Shown here piece by piece: positions 1-6,443 of a DNA stretch of 9,795 nt. The number at the start of each line of letters is the position of its first letter. The stretch's first letter is position 1. The position numbers and the translations under genes were made by a program. Below the pieces are notes generated by a model. The model saw only the letters and a program-made list of their open reading frames with translations, did no database searches and was not told the DNA's origin. The stretch is from contig CACXEL010000393.1 in NCBI GenBank assembly GCA_902766655.1, positions 1 to 9,795 of the forward strand, read 5' to 3'. The stretch is from an uncultured Lachnospiraceae bacterium. Its GTDB lineage: Bacteria; Bacillota; Clostridia; Lachnospirales; Lachnospiraceae.

Positions 1-80
1 GAGACGGTCGTATAGAAGACGACCCGGTCACTGTAGGACAGCTCATTATATGCGGTTATGAAATCGGTCAAAGCTGACAT
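1..80 (-). CDS. Unrecognised protein, N-terminal 26 codons only (runs off the left edge)
   Basis: Reading the minus strand from ATG at 80-78 gives an open frame with no stop to the window edge. It starts MSALTDFITAYNEL and continues SYSDRVVFYTTV. An AGGAGG ribosome binding site lies at 98-93, 12 bases before the ATG, which is somewhat long. A near-consensus promoter sits just upstream (141-113), leaving a leader of roughly 25 bases. The three signals in the right order make this a real gene start although only 26 residues are visible. The fragment is polar and not a signal peptide. I do not recognise the family. It does not look like the helix-turn-helix N-terminus of a TetR or MarR repressor, so nothing shows that the palindrome in its promoter is autoregulatory. 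Confidence 0.72.
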   Translation of the reverse strand, partial: MSALTDFITAYNELSYSDRVVFYTTV

Positions 81-112
81 GATAGTGCTGGTCCTCCTGC
101 CAAGATAAGGAT

Positions 113-141
113 ATCATAGCAAACAAATGTTTGTATGTCAA
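113..141 (-). promoter_or_regulatory. Sigma-A-type promoter with palindromic operator in its spacer
   Basis: On the minus strand TTGACA (141-136) is followed by a 17-base spacer and TATGAT (118-113). This is a consensus -35, ideal spacing and a -10 one base off consensus. The spacer is nearly filled by a perfect inverted repeat, CAAACA-AA-TGTTTG on the plus strand (120-133). A dimeric repressor bound there would cover both promoter boxes. The position suits a TetR-like or similar repressor, but the regulator is not in the window and its family is inference. Confidence 0.82.
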
Positions 142-166
142 CTATTACCGCTAAAAAAGCCACGGA

Positions 167-194
167 TGTTATTATTAGTTAGTCAAACCTAACT
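167..194 (+). promoter_or_regulatory. Extended -10 promoter overlapped by DtxR/MntR-like operator
   Basis: TG-T-TATTAT (167-175) fits an extended -10 element; no good -35 is visible 16-18 bases upstream. Two bases downstream, AGTTAG-TCAAAC-CTAACT (177-194) is a perfect 6-bp inverted repeat that would cover the transcription start. TTAG/CTAA half-sites are typical of metal-responsive DtxR/IdeR/MntR operators, so iron or manganese control is a reasonable inference. A GGAG at 195-198 sits eight bases before the ATG at 207. The site may be a leftover of the intact gene's control region. Confidence 0.5.
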
Positions 195-206
195 GGAGCG
201 TGAGCT

Positions 207-566
207 ATGCCGAGGATCCCCTGCAACCTCAGCTTCCGGCAGGGCGACGCCACCCACCTGGACTTCCCGGATGAGACCTTCGACGCCGTGGCGAGCAACT
301 ACGTCTACCACAATATCCCCTCCAGGGACCGCCAGGCCCTTCTCCTCGAGACCCTGCGGACACTGAAGAAGGGAGGGACCTTCGCGATCCACGATATTTT
401 CACGCCCGGCAGGTACGGGGATATGGAGGCATTTGTCAGAAAGCTGAAGGAAATGGGCTACGAGAAGGCCGAGCTCATCGACACGGCCAGCGGCATGTGG
501 ATCCGGAAGGAGGAGGCCGGCTGGATGGACCTGGCCGGGGCCGGGCTGCTGGTGGGAAAAAAATAA
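207..566 (+). CDS. Class I SAM-dependent methyltransferase, N-terminally truncated remnant
   Basis: This 119-residue frame matches the middle and C-terminal part of small class I methyltransferases. GDATHLDFPDETFDAV (about residues 13-28) is the acidic strand and loop after the SAM pocket, followed by ASNYVYHNI. LRTLKKGGTFAIHD (about 50-63) is the usual LKPGG-type strand, and the C-terminal helices and strand end at LLVGKK. Motif I, the glycine-rich E/DxGxGxG loop that binds SAM, is missing together with all preceding helices; intact relatives are roughly 200 residues or more. An in-frame TGA stands one codon before the ATG (201-203), so the missing part is not hidden upstream in this frame. 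A plausible binding site, GGAG, and an operator-like palindrome lie just upstream. The pattern fits an internal deletion joining the old start region to mid-gene codons. It may still be translated but is very unlikely to methylate anything. Confidence 0.7.
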   Translation: MPRIPCNLSFRQGDATHLDFPDETFDAVASNYVYHNIPSRDRQALLLETLRTLKKGGTFAIHDIFTPGRYGDMEAFVRKLKEMGYEKAELIDTASGMWIRKEEAGWMDLAGAGLLVGKK

Positions 567-570
567 GATT

Positions 571-653
571 TTGAGAATCAGGGACGGTCCTTTTTTCTCA
601 TTTTTCGAAATTTTTTCGAAAAATGAGAAAAAAGGACCGTCCCTGCCTCTCAA
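571..653. repeat. Long palindromic repeat, copy A
   Basis: The left arm 571-610 and right arm 614-653 form a hairpin around a 3-base TTT loop (611-613). Pairing is complete except for two positions, 577-578 against 646-647, where the left end reads GAATC and the right end GGC. The core is CAGGGACGGTCC, six T, CTCA, five T, CGAAA, mirrored on the other side. The copy starts five bases after the methyltransferase stop codon. The unequal ends match two different end types seen in other copies (GAATCAGGG as in copy B, GAGGCAGGG as in copies C, D and E), so this copy looks like a hybrid. Confidence 0.93.
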
Positions 654-679
654 AAAAGGCCGTCTCTGCTTCTCAAAAA
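654..679. repeat. Degenerate right-arm half-copy beside copy A
   Basis: The stretch directly after copy A reads AAAGGCCGTCTCTGCTTCTC followed by AAAAA. It repeats the right arm of the palindrome (AAAGGACCGTCCCTGCCTCTC then A-run) with one missing base and two C-to-T changes. It has no matching left arm of its own, so it is a tandem half-copy that has begun to decay. Confidence 0.7.
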
Positions 680-688
680 CCTCACCCC

Positions 689-716
689 TTGATTTTTATC
701 CCGGGACAGTTACAAT
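689..716 (+). promoter_or_regulatory. Candidate promoter of the alpha-L-rhamnosidase gene
   Basis: TTGATT (689-694), a 16-base spacer and TACAAT (711-716) give a fair sigma-A-type promoter. It lies between repeat copies A and B and in the right direction for the gene at 847. Transcription would start near 723, giving a leader of about 120 bases that contains the GACAGG/CCTGTC elements and palindrome B. A shifted -10 (TATATT near 719) is also possible. Confidence 0.45.
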
Positions 717-724
717 TATATTCA

Positions 725-757
725 GACAGGAATGCCCCTGTCAATTCAGCAGACAGG
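725..757 (+). promoter_or_regulatory. GACAGG / CCTGTC / GACAGG alternating complementary elements
   Basis: GACAGG (725-730), CCTGTC (737-742) and GACAGG (752-757) lie in a row. The middle element can pair perfectly with either neighbour, with loops of 6 or 9 bases, but not both at once. The outer elements are also direct repeats, preceded by TTCA and TTCAGCA. In DNA this could be a regulator binding site just downstream of the start; in RNA, a pair of exclusive hairpins. Function is not shown. Confidence 0.4.
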
Positions 758-816
758 TGGGAATCAGGGACGGACCTTTTTCCCATTTTGGGAAAAAGGT
801 CCGTCCCTGATTCCCA
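758..816. repeat. Long palindromic repeat, copy B (short perfect variant)
   Basis: The arms 758-785 and 789-816 form a 28-bp stem with no mismatch around a TTT loop (786-788). The outer part reads TGGGAATCAGGGACGG, like the left end of copy A. The inner part differs from the other copies: ACC, five T, CCCA, in place of TCC, six T, CTCA and so on. It shares the GGGACGG core but is a separate subtype. It lies within the presumed 5' leader of the rhamnosidase mRNA, 17 bases before the ribosome binding site. Confidence 0.95.
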
Positions 817-831
817 CGTCCCTGATTCCCA
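817..831 (+). repeat. Exact 15-bp tandem duplication of copy B's right arm
   Basis: CGTCCCTGATTCCCA at 802-816 is repeated without change at 817-831. The second copy can also pair with the left arm (758-772), so two right arms compete for one left arm. The duplication ends two bases before the AGGAGG (834-839) of the rhamnosidase gene. Confidence 0.93.
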
Positions 832-846
832 ACAGGAGGTGTCTTT

Positions 847-3381
847 ATGCCAACCAGTACCATCTACGCCGACCGGATCCAGGTCGAGCACCTGACGAAC
901 CCCATCGGCATCGACTACGTCCGCCCCGAAATCGAGTGGATTCCCACCGGCGCCAAAGCGCAGACGGCTTTCCGCATCGTGGAGACGGACCCTGAGGGCG
1001 AGGTCCTGTCCGACTCGGGAAAGGTCCTCTCCTCGGCGACCGTCTATCAGCCGGAAAATAGAAAACACGCCCGCGACATCGTCAACGTCTGGATCGAGCT
1101 CTGGGACGAAGGGGACCAAAAAGGCGGGATCCGCTGTGCCCACTACGAGCTGGGCCTGACCCGGCCCGCCGACTTTCAGGCCAAATGGATCGATCCGGAG
1201 CTGAAGCCTTCAAAGGGCTATCGCCCCTCCTACCTCAGGAAGCGCTTCAACGTCAAAAAAGCCGACAAGGCCCGCCTCTACATGACCGCCCACGGCATGT
1301 ATTCCTTCCTGATTAATGGCCGGCGCGTCACCGACCAGGTCCTCACCCCGGGCTACACCCAGTACAACAAGCGCCTCCAGGTCCAGACCTACGACGTCAC
1401 GTCCGCCCTCCGCCCCGGTGAAAATGAACTCATGGTCCAGCTCTCCGACGGCATCTGGCGCGGCCCCATGGGCTACATGCGCTTCCGCAACTGCTTCGGC
1501 ACGACCCTGGCCCTTTTGGCCCAGCTGGAGGTGGACGGCGAGGTCCTCTGCGTGACCGACGAGACCTGGGAGGCCTCCCAGAACGGCCCCATCACCGCAG
1601 AAGACACGATGTGCTACGAAAAGTATGACGCAAGGAAATACTTTCCGACCCGCTGGCACGGCGTGAAGGTCGAAGACTTCGGTTACGACACGCTCATCGG
1701 CTGCGATGCGCCGCCCGTGCTGGCCCATGAGTCCTTCAAGCCCACGGTCCTGACCACGCCCAAGGGCGAGACGGTGCTGGACTTCGGGCAGAATATGGCG
1801 GGCTTCATTTCCTTCAAGGTCCGGGCCAAGGCCGGGGACCGCATCCGGCTGACCCACGGGGAGACGCTGGACGCGAAGGGGAACTTCACCATCGAGAATT
1901 TCCAGAACGCCATTCCCCTCATGAAGCTCGGGCAGGAGATCGATTACATCTGCAAGGACGGCGTGAACGAGTACCGCCAGACCACCGGCTATTTCGGCTT
2001 CCGCTACGTGAAGATCGAGACCCGGGTGGCCTGGAAGCCGGAGGACTTCACGGCGCACGCGGTCTACTCGGACATGGAGCAGCTCGCCTTTGTCAGGACC
2101 GGGAACGCGGACGTGAACCGGCTCTTTGAAAACTCCGTCTGGTCCATGAAATCCAATTTCGTCGACATTCCCACGGACTGCCCGCACCGCGAGAAGAGCG
2201 GCTATTCCGGCGACATCCAGGTCTTCTCGAACACCGCCCTGGTCCTCATGGATTCCTACGCCGTCCTCAGAAAATGGCTCCTCGACCAGGCCTCCACCCA
2301 GTTCGAGACCGGCGCCGTCAAGCAGATCACCCCCGAAAAGCCGGACCTCATGGAGCCCGACGGCGGCTCCGGCTGGTGCGACTCCCTGGAGATCGTTCCC
2401 TGGAACATGTACCGCCGCTACGGCTCGCCCCGAATCCTTGAGACCCTATACGAGCCCATCAAAAAGTGGGAGGATTTCTGCCTGACCCGCGCCAAAGCCG
2501 TCCGCGAGGGAAATGAAAACCTCCCCAAAGAGATCTCCGACTACCTCGTCGACACCGGCTACCACTGGGGCGAGTGGTGCGAGCCCGACTCCACCAACAA
2601 GCTGGACCACCAGCACACCAGGGACGGCTACAACACGGACGTCGCGACGGCCTACCTGGCCTACGGCACGCACATTCTCTCCGAGATCGCCGCGGTCCTG
2701 GGCAAAAAGGAAGACGCCGCCCACTACCTGGCGGAGTCTGAAAAGGCTAAAAATGCCTACCGCTGCATGTTCACCAGGGACGGCGCCATCGAGTCCAAGC
2801 GCCAGTGCCAGTATATCCGGCCGATCATTCTGGGGCTGCTGAACTCCGACGAGGAGCGCCAGGCCGCGGCGGACGCGCTGAACAACCTGGTCATCGAGAA
2901 GGGTTACCACCTGAACACCGGCTTCCTCACGACCTTCGAGCTCTGCCGGGTGCTCACGGACTACGGCCACAACGACACGGCCTACGCCCTGCTCCTCCAG
3001 GATACCCGTCCGTCCTGGCTCTACGCCGTGAAGAAGGGGGCGACCGCGATTCCCGAGAGCTGGAACTTCATCAACGACGAGGGGAAGGTCTACAATTCTT
3101 TCAACCACTATTCCTACGGGTCCATTTCCTCCTGGATGGTCGACCGCGCGGCCGGCATCCGGGTGGAGAAGGGAGAGCTGACCATCCGGCCTTATCCGGA
3201 TCCGCGGCTCGGGAGCATGGACTGCATTTACCACTCGCCCCTCGGCACTGTCCGCTCGGCCTGGCGGTATGAGGGGGAGGACGTTAAGTACGAGATCGAG
3301 GTGCCCTGCAACGTTTCCGCCAGGGTGCAGCTGCCCGGGCGGGAGGAGACTGTGCTGACGGCCGGGACCTACGTCCTGTAA
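847..3381 (+). CDS. GH78 alpha-L-rhamnosidase, cytoplasmic
   Basis: This enzyme should release terminal alpha-L-rhamnose by inverting hydrolysis. AGGAGG (834-839) seven bases upstream fixes the start. The 844 residues run through the usual GH78 order: an N-terminal beta domain beginning IQVEHLTNPIGID (about 11-105), a Bac_rhamnosid_N-like domain (about 125-225, FLINGRRVTDQVLTPGYTQY), a beta domain with VLDFGQNMAGF (about 310-400), the (alpha/alpha)6 catalytic barrel (about 410-760), and a C-terminal beta domain (about 765-844, PLGTVRSAW). The signature DCPHREKSGYSGD has D444, E449 and D456 at the positions of catalytic residues in Bacillus RhaB; the usual GW is GY here. E737 in KKGATAIPESWN is the likely C-terminal catalytic glutamate by analogy. 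No signal peptide or membrane segment is seen, so the substrate must be taken up first. Length is typical, the frame is intact and no key residue is lost. The natural substrate cannot be read from sequence; flavonoid rhamnosides or pectin fragments are guesses. Confidence 0.93.
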   Translation: MPTSTIYADRIQVEHLTNPIGIDYVRPEIEWIPTGAKAQTAFRIVETDPEGEVLSDSGKVLSSATVYQPENRKHARDIVNVWIELWDEGDQKGGIRCAHYELGLTRPADFQAKWIDPELKPSKGYRPSYLRKRFNVKKADKARLYMTAHGMYSFLINGRRVTDQVLTPGYTQYNKRLQVQTYDVTSALRPGENELMVQLSDGIWRGPMGYMRFRNCFGTTLALLAQLEVDGEVLCVTDETWEASQNGPITAEDTMCYEKYDARKYFPTRWHGVKVEDFGYDTLIGCDAPPVLAHESFKPTVLTTPKGETVLDFGQNMAGFISFKVRAKAGDRIRLTHGETLDAKGNFTIENFQNAIPLMKLGQEIDYICKDGVNEYRQTTGYFGFRYVKIETRVAWKPEDFTAHAVYSDMEQLAFVRTGNADVNRLFENSVWSMKSNFVDIPTDCPHREKSGYSGDIQVFSNTALVLMDSYAVLRKWLLDQASTQFETGAVKQITPEKPDLMEPDGGSGWCDSLEIVPWNMYRRYGSPRILETLYEPIKKWEDFCLTRAKAVREGNENLPKEISDYLVDTGYHWGEWCEPDSTNKLDHQHTRDGYNTDVATAYLAYGTHILSEIAAVLGKKEDAAHYLAESEKAKNAYRCMFTRDGAIESKRQCQYIRPIILGLLNSDEERQAAADALNNLVIEKGYHLNTGFLTTFELCRVLTDYGHNDTAYALLLQDTRPSWLYAVKKGATAIPESWNFINDEGKVYNSFNHYSYGSISSWMVDRAAGIRVEKGELTIRPYPDPRLGSMDCIYHSPLGTVRSAWRYEGEDVKYEIEVPCNVSARVQLPGREETVLTAGTYVL

Positions 3382-3384
3382 GGC

Positions 3385-3523
3385 TGAGAATGGAGGAGGG
3401 ATGCTCCTTTTTTGAGAGGCAGGGACGGTCCTTTTTTCTCATTTTTTCGAAAAATTCGGAAAAATGAGAAAAAAGGACCGTCCCTGCCTCTCAAAAAAGC
3501 CCCTGCCTGATTCTCCATTCTCA
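3385..3523. repeat. Long palindromic repeat, copy C, with nested outer inverted repeat
   Basis: The inner palindrome 3408-3498 has the standard arms: six T, GAGAGGCAGGGACGGTCC, T-run, CTCA, T-run, and its mirror. It is centred on CGAA-AAA-TTCG (3448-3458), with one mismatch next to the centre (T3447 against G3459). Outside it lies a second inverted repeat: TGAGAATGGAG at 3385-3395 matches CTCCATTCTCA at 3513-3523 perfectly. The stretches between outer and inner arms are partly complementary, and the right one (CCCTGCCTGATTCTC) is another degenerate arm end. The element begins four bases after the rhamnosidase stop codon and fills most of the gap to the next gene. Confidence 0.92.
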
Positions 3524-3546
3524 TGCCCCCTGTTTCATGGTAGAAT
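3518..3546 (+). promoter_or_regulatory. Candidate promoter of the glycosyltransferase/GNAT operon
   Basis: TTCTCA (3518-3523), a 17-base spacer and TAGAAT (3541-3546) fit a sigma-A-type promoter. TG at 3538-3539 one base before the -10 adds an extended -10 (TGGTAGAAT). The -35 box is the last six bases of the outer right arm of repeat C, so the repeat appears to supply part of the promoter. The start would be near 3553, about 24 bases before the ATG at 3577. Confidence 0.55.
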
Positions 3547-3576
3547 AAAGGAACTTCCAACATTCAGGAGATTTCC

Positions 3577-6435
3577 ATGTGTGATATCAGTGTAATTGTT
3601 GCCCTTTACAACGTCGAAGAATACCTCGCCGAGGCCCTGGACTCCCTCCTCAGGCAGGGCGACGTCAGTCTGCAGGCCATCCTGGTCGACGACGGCTCCA
3701 CGGACCAAAGCAGCGGGATCGCCAGGGCATACGCAGCGAAATATGATTGGATCGAATACCACCGGATCGACAACGGTGGCCCCGGCCGCGCGCGCAATTA
3801 CGGCGTTTCCCTTGCCAGAGGCAAATACCTCGCTTTCCTGGACGCGGACGACCTCCTCCCGGACCGCACCTACGAGCGCATGCTGCAGAGGGCAGAGAAG
3901 GACGGGAGCGAGCTGACGATCTGCCATGTCGACCGCTTCAATTCCCGGAGCCACTGGAATTCGCCGCTCCACGACAGGGTCTTCCGGAAAATGACTCCCG
4001 TCTCCCACGTGCGGGAGAATCACGCATTGCTCTACGACACCACGTCCTGGAACAAGCTGATCCTGCGATCCTTCTATTTAAAGAACAGCTTTTCCTTTCC
4101 GGAAGGCATCCTTTACGAGGATATTCCGCTCGCCATCTCCGTGCATTGCCTGGCCAATCAGGTCTCCCTCCTCTTTACGGTGGGCTACCACTGGCGTGTC
4201 CGTGACGGCGAGACCAAATCCATCACGCAGAACACGGACCACACCCGGAACCTGGACGACCGGATCACCGCGCTTCGGATGCTGAACAAATTCATGGAGG
4301 AGAAGGCCGCGGATCCGGCGCTGCAGCTGGCCCAGCAGGTCAAAACGCTGGAGATTGACATGCTGGTCTTCATAAACAAGTGCAAGGACCTTCCCCGGGA
4401 GACAGCCCTTCAGTACCTGCAGAGGATAAATGCGTACATCGATGAGGCGATCGACGAGGCCGCCTTTGCAAAGCTCAGGATCCTCGACCGCCAGAAATAC
4501 CTGCATGTGAGGAGCAACGATCTCGACGGCCTCCTCACGCTGCTGGCCTATGACCAGTACCCCGACGCGCCGGTGACGGAACGCGACGGAGGCCTGTACG
4601 TCGACCTGCCCGGTGACTTGTTCACGATTTCCGACAGGTCCTTCACGGAAGAGCTGGGCAGAAAGCTGCCGCGCCAGGAGGCGGACGCGGTCTCGCTCAG
4701 TGAGAAGGAGCTGTCCCTGAAGGTTTTCATTTACCGGGACAGGTACAATATCGCAGGGGAGGCGGACCAGCGCGTCACGGCCTGCCTCTATGATGAGCTC
4801 AGCGGCGAAAAGATCCCCATGGAGGCGGCATTTTTCGATGCGGCCCGTCTCACGGAGGAATCCGGCACGATCACCGAGGCAAAGCGGGGCATTTCGACCG
4901 CGTACTGCTACGACGGAGCGGGTGTCACGCTCAGCGTGGACCTGGAAAATGCAGACAGGCTCTTTTCTCAGGACCGCCAGTTCACCATTCTGGTCGAGGC
5001 GGAGAGCAGGTACTTCCATGACCGGTTCCTCCTGGCCCCGGAGGGGGCGGCCTTCACCGATGCCGTCGGAAAGACGGTCGTCTGCGGGGACTGCGCCCTC
5101 ACGGTCGGGAAGGGGGAGCCGAAGACCTTTTTGCTCAAGGTCGACAGGCAGCCGATCACCGTGAACGGCGTTTCCTTCCGGGAGGGAGGGCTCACCTTTG
5201 ACCTGAGTGCAGATGTGGCGGGGCTTTGGGCAAAGGAGAAGAACGGCGATAATACCGCGGAAGCGGAGAAGACCGGTGAGAGGAGCTTCACCTTCAGGAC
5301 GGATGGGCTTGCCGATCTGCAGATGGAGGTGTATGCAGACCTTCCGAAGGGAAACGGGGCTGTGATCCGCAAAAGAGTGCTTGCGCGGGAGAAGACTTTC
5401 GACATGCGGACCGCGGACGGCGCGTACGCCTTCGTCGGAAATATGGGTGACGGCGGCTTCAAGTTCATCGTAAAACGGCGAGTCGCGGTGGTCGACAAGG
5501 TTTCCGCCACCAGGCAGCAGTTCAGAATCAGCGCCGTGATGGAGCCGGGCATGCCGGACCAGGTCAGCAAAATACTCCTGAAAATGGAGGCACCGCTGGA
5601 GGGGCAGGAGATCGTCCTCGCCTCGGCCGACTATGATCCGGAGGAGAACGGGGGCGGCCGGTGTTCATTTACCATGGACTTTAAAAAGCTGGTCAAAAAG
5701 CTCTATTCCGGGAGACGCCGCCTTTTCGTCGAGCTGGTCGGCCCGGACGGCGATGTCACCCGGATGGCGCCGTACAGCATCGTTCCCTGCAACAAGAGCC
5801 TTGAGATCTCGAATATGACCGTAAAGCTGAAGCGAACCTGGTTCGGGGAGGTGTTCCTGCAGGTCAAAAATGACTGGGAAAAAGAGGAGAGCAGTCCGCG
5901 GAAGAGAAAACGCCTGATCGTGGAGCGGTATCCGGCTTTCCGGGAGGAGGAAATCCAGCCAAAGACCATTCTCTTCGAGGCACTGCAGGGGGCTGAGTAC
6001 GGCGGCACGCCGAGGGCGGTGTACGAATATATTATTCAGAAGTATCCCGAGTACAGGTGCGTGTGGTCCCTGCGGGACCCCAAGGTGCCGATCGCCGGCA
6101 AGGCCCGGCGCGTGAGGAAGGGTTCGTTGGACTATTACCATGAGCTCGCGACTGTTCAGTATCTGATCAGCAATGAGAGTCTTCCGAACCTGTTCGTGAG
6201 GCGGGAGGGACAGACCGAGATCCTGTTCACGGGCGAAGCCCCCGCGGAGACGGCGGGGCCGGAGGCCGGCGAAACCTTCGCCTCTGAGAAGGACGTGCTC
6301 AAATATATCAGAAAGAACAAGCGCAGCGGCTATCTGGCGATCCCGGCCATGGAGCCGGAGACTTTTGTCCAAAAGGTGATGCTGGACACACTCGAGAGAG
6401 TGAAGGCGGCGCTGCATGGGCTGAGGGGCAGGTGA
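3577..6435 (+). CDS. Family 2 glycosyltransferase fused to truncated CDP-glycerol glycerophosphotransferase-like module
   Basis: This 952-residue protein is probably a surface-polymer glycosyltransferase. AGGAG (3566-3570) six bases upstream fixes the start. Residues 1-210 are a GT-A fold of family GT2: ISVIVALYN at the start, VDDGSTD (D38-D39), GPGRARNYG, the DXD-type motif DADD (D89-D91), and an ED pair (E181-D182) in LYEDIPLA. Residues about 210-330 are helical. About 330-780 is a beta-rich stretch I cannot name. From about 770 the sequence follows the N-terminal Rossmann half of TagF/TagB enzymes: KTILFEALQG (from K796), PRAVYEYI, VWSLRDP, and YLISNESLPNLFVRREGQ (ending at Q879). In that family the catalytic TWHGT motif comes next; here an unrelated 73-residue tail follows, and the donor-binding half is absent. 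RefSeq-type bifunctional relatives reach about 1100-1200 residues. The GT2 part looks intact; the second activity is probably lost. No signal peptide or obvious membrane helix. Its stop abuts the GNAT gene. Confidence 0.83.
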   Translation: MCDISVIVALYNVEEYLAEALDSLLRQGDVSLQAILVDDGSTDQSSGIARAYAAKYDWIEYHRIDNGGPGRARNYGVSLARGKYLAFLDADDLLPDRTYERMLQRAEKDGSELTICHVDRFNSRSHWNSPLHDRVFRKMTPVSHVRENHALLYDTTSWNKLILRSFYLKNSFSFPEGILYEDIPLAISVHCLANQVSLLFTVGYHWRVRDGETKSITQNTDHTRNLDDRITALRMLNKFMEEKAADPALQLAQQVKTLEIDMLVFINKCKDLPRETALQYLQRINAYIDEAIDEAAFAKLRILDRQKYLHVRSNDLDGLLTLLAYDQYPDAPVTERDGGLYVDLPGDLFTISDRSFTEELGRKLPRQEADAVSLSEKELSLKVFIYRDRYNIAGEADQRVTACLYDELSGEKIPMEAAFFDAARLTEESGTITEAKRGISTAYCYDGAGVTLSVDLENADRLFSQDRQFTILVEAESRYFHDRFLLAPEGAAFTDAVGKTVVCGDCALTVGKGEPKTFLLKVDRQPITVNGVSFREGGLTFDLSADVAGLWAKEKNGDNTAEAEKTGERSFTFRTDGLADLQMEVYADLPKGNGAVIRKRVLAREKTFDMRTADGAYAFVGNMGDGGFKFIVKRRVAVVDKVSATRQQFRISAVMEPGMPDQVSKILLKMEAPLEGQEIVLASADYDPEENGGGRCSFTMDFKKLVKKLYSGRRRLFVELVGPDGDVTRMAPYSIVPCNKSLEISNMTVKLKRTWFGEVFLQVKNDWEKEESSPRKRKRLIVERYPAFREEEIQPKTILFEALQGAEYGGTPRAVYEYIIQKYPEYRCVWSLRDPKVPIAGKARRVRKGSLDYYHELATVQYLISNESLPNLFVRREGQTEILFTGEAPAETAGPEAGETFASEKDVLKYIRKNKRSGYLAIPAMEPETFVQKVMLDTLERVKAALHGLRGR

Positions 6436-6443
6436 GAGAAAAT

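Noticed and set aside
189..653. Minus-strand frame starting MRGRDGPFFSFF in repeat A; similar frames start in or run through copies C (3369-3563), D (6850-7050) and B (682-1143)
   Set aside because: The RDGPFFSFF-type start is just the translated palindrome arm, and the rest is antisense to real genes or intergenic. There is no ribosome binding site.
571..831. CRISPR array from the repeated GGGACGG units
   Set aside because: The units are long palindromes at irregular spacing spread over 9 kb, with no regular spacers and no cas genes.
571..895. Short plus-strand frames across repeats A and B (571-810, 623-895, 732-995)
   Set aside because: They translate the palindromes and then overlap the rhamnosidase in another frame. 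No binding site or family resemblance is seen.
2621..2640. GGGACGG-like match inside the rhamnosidase gene (accagggacggctac)
   Set aside because: Only a short core matches, there is no palindrome around it, and it encodes normal family residues (TRDGYN), so it is coincidence.
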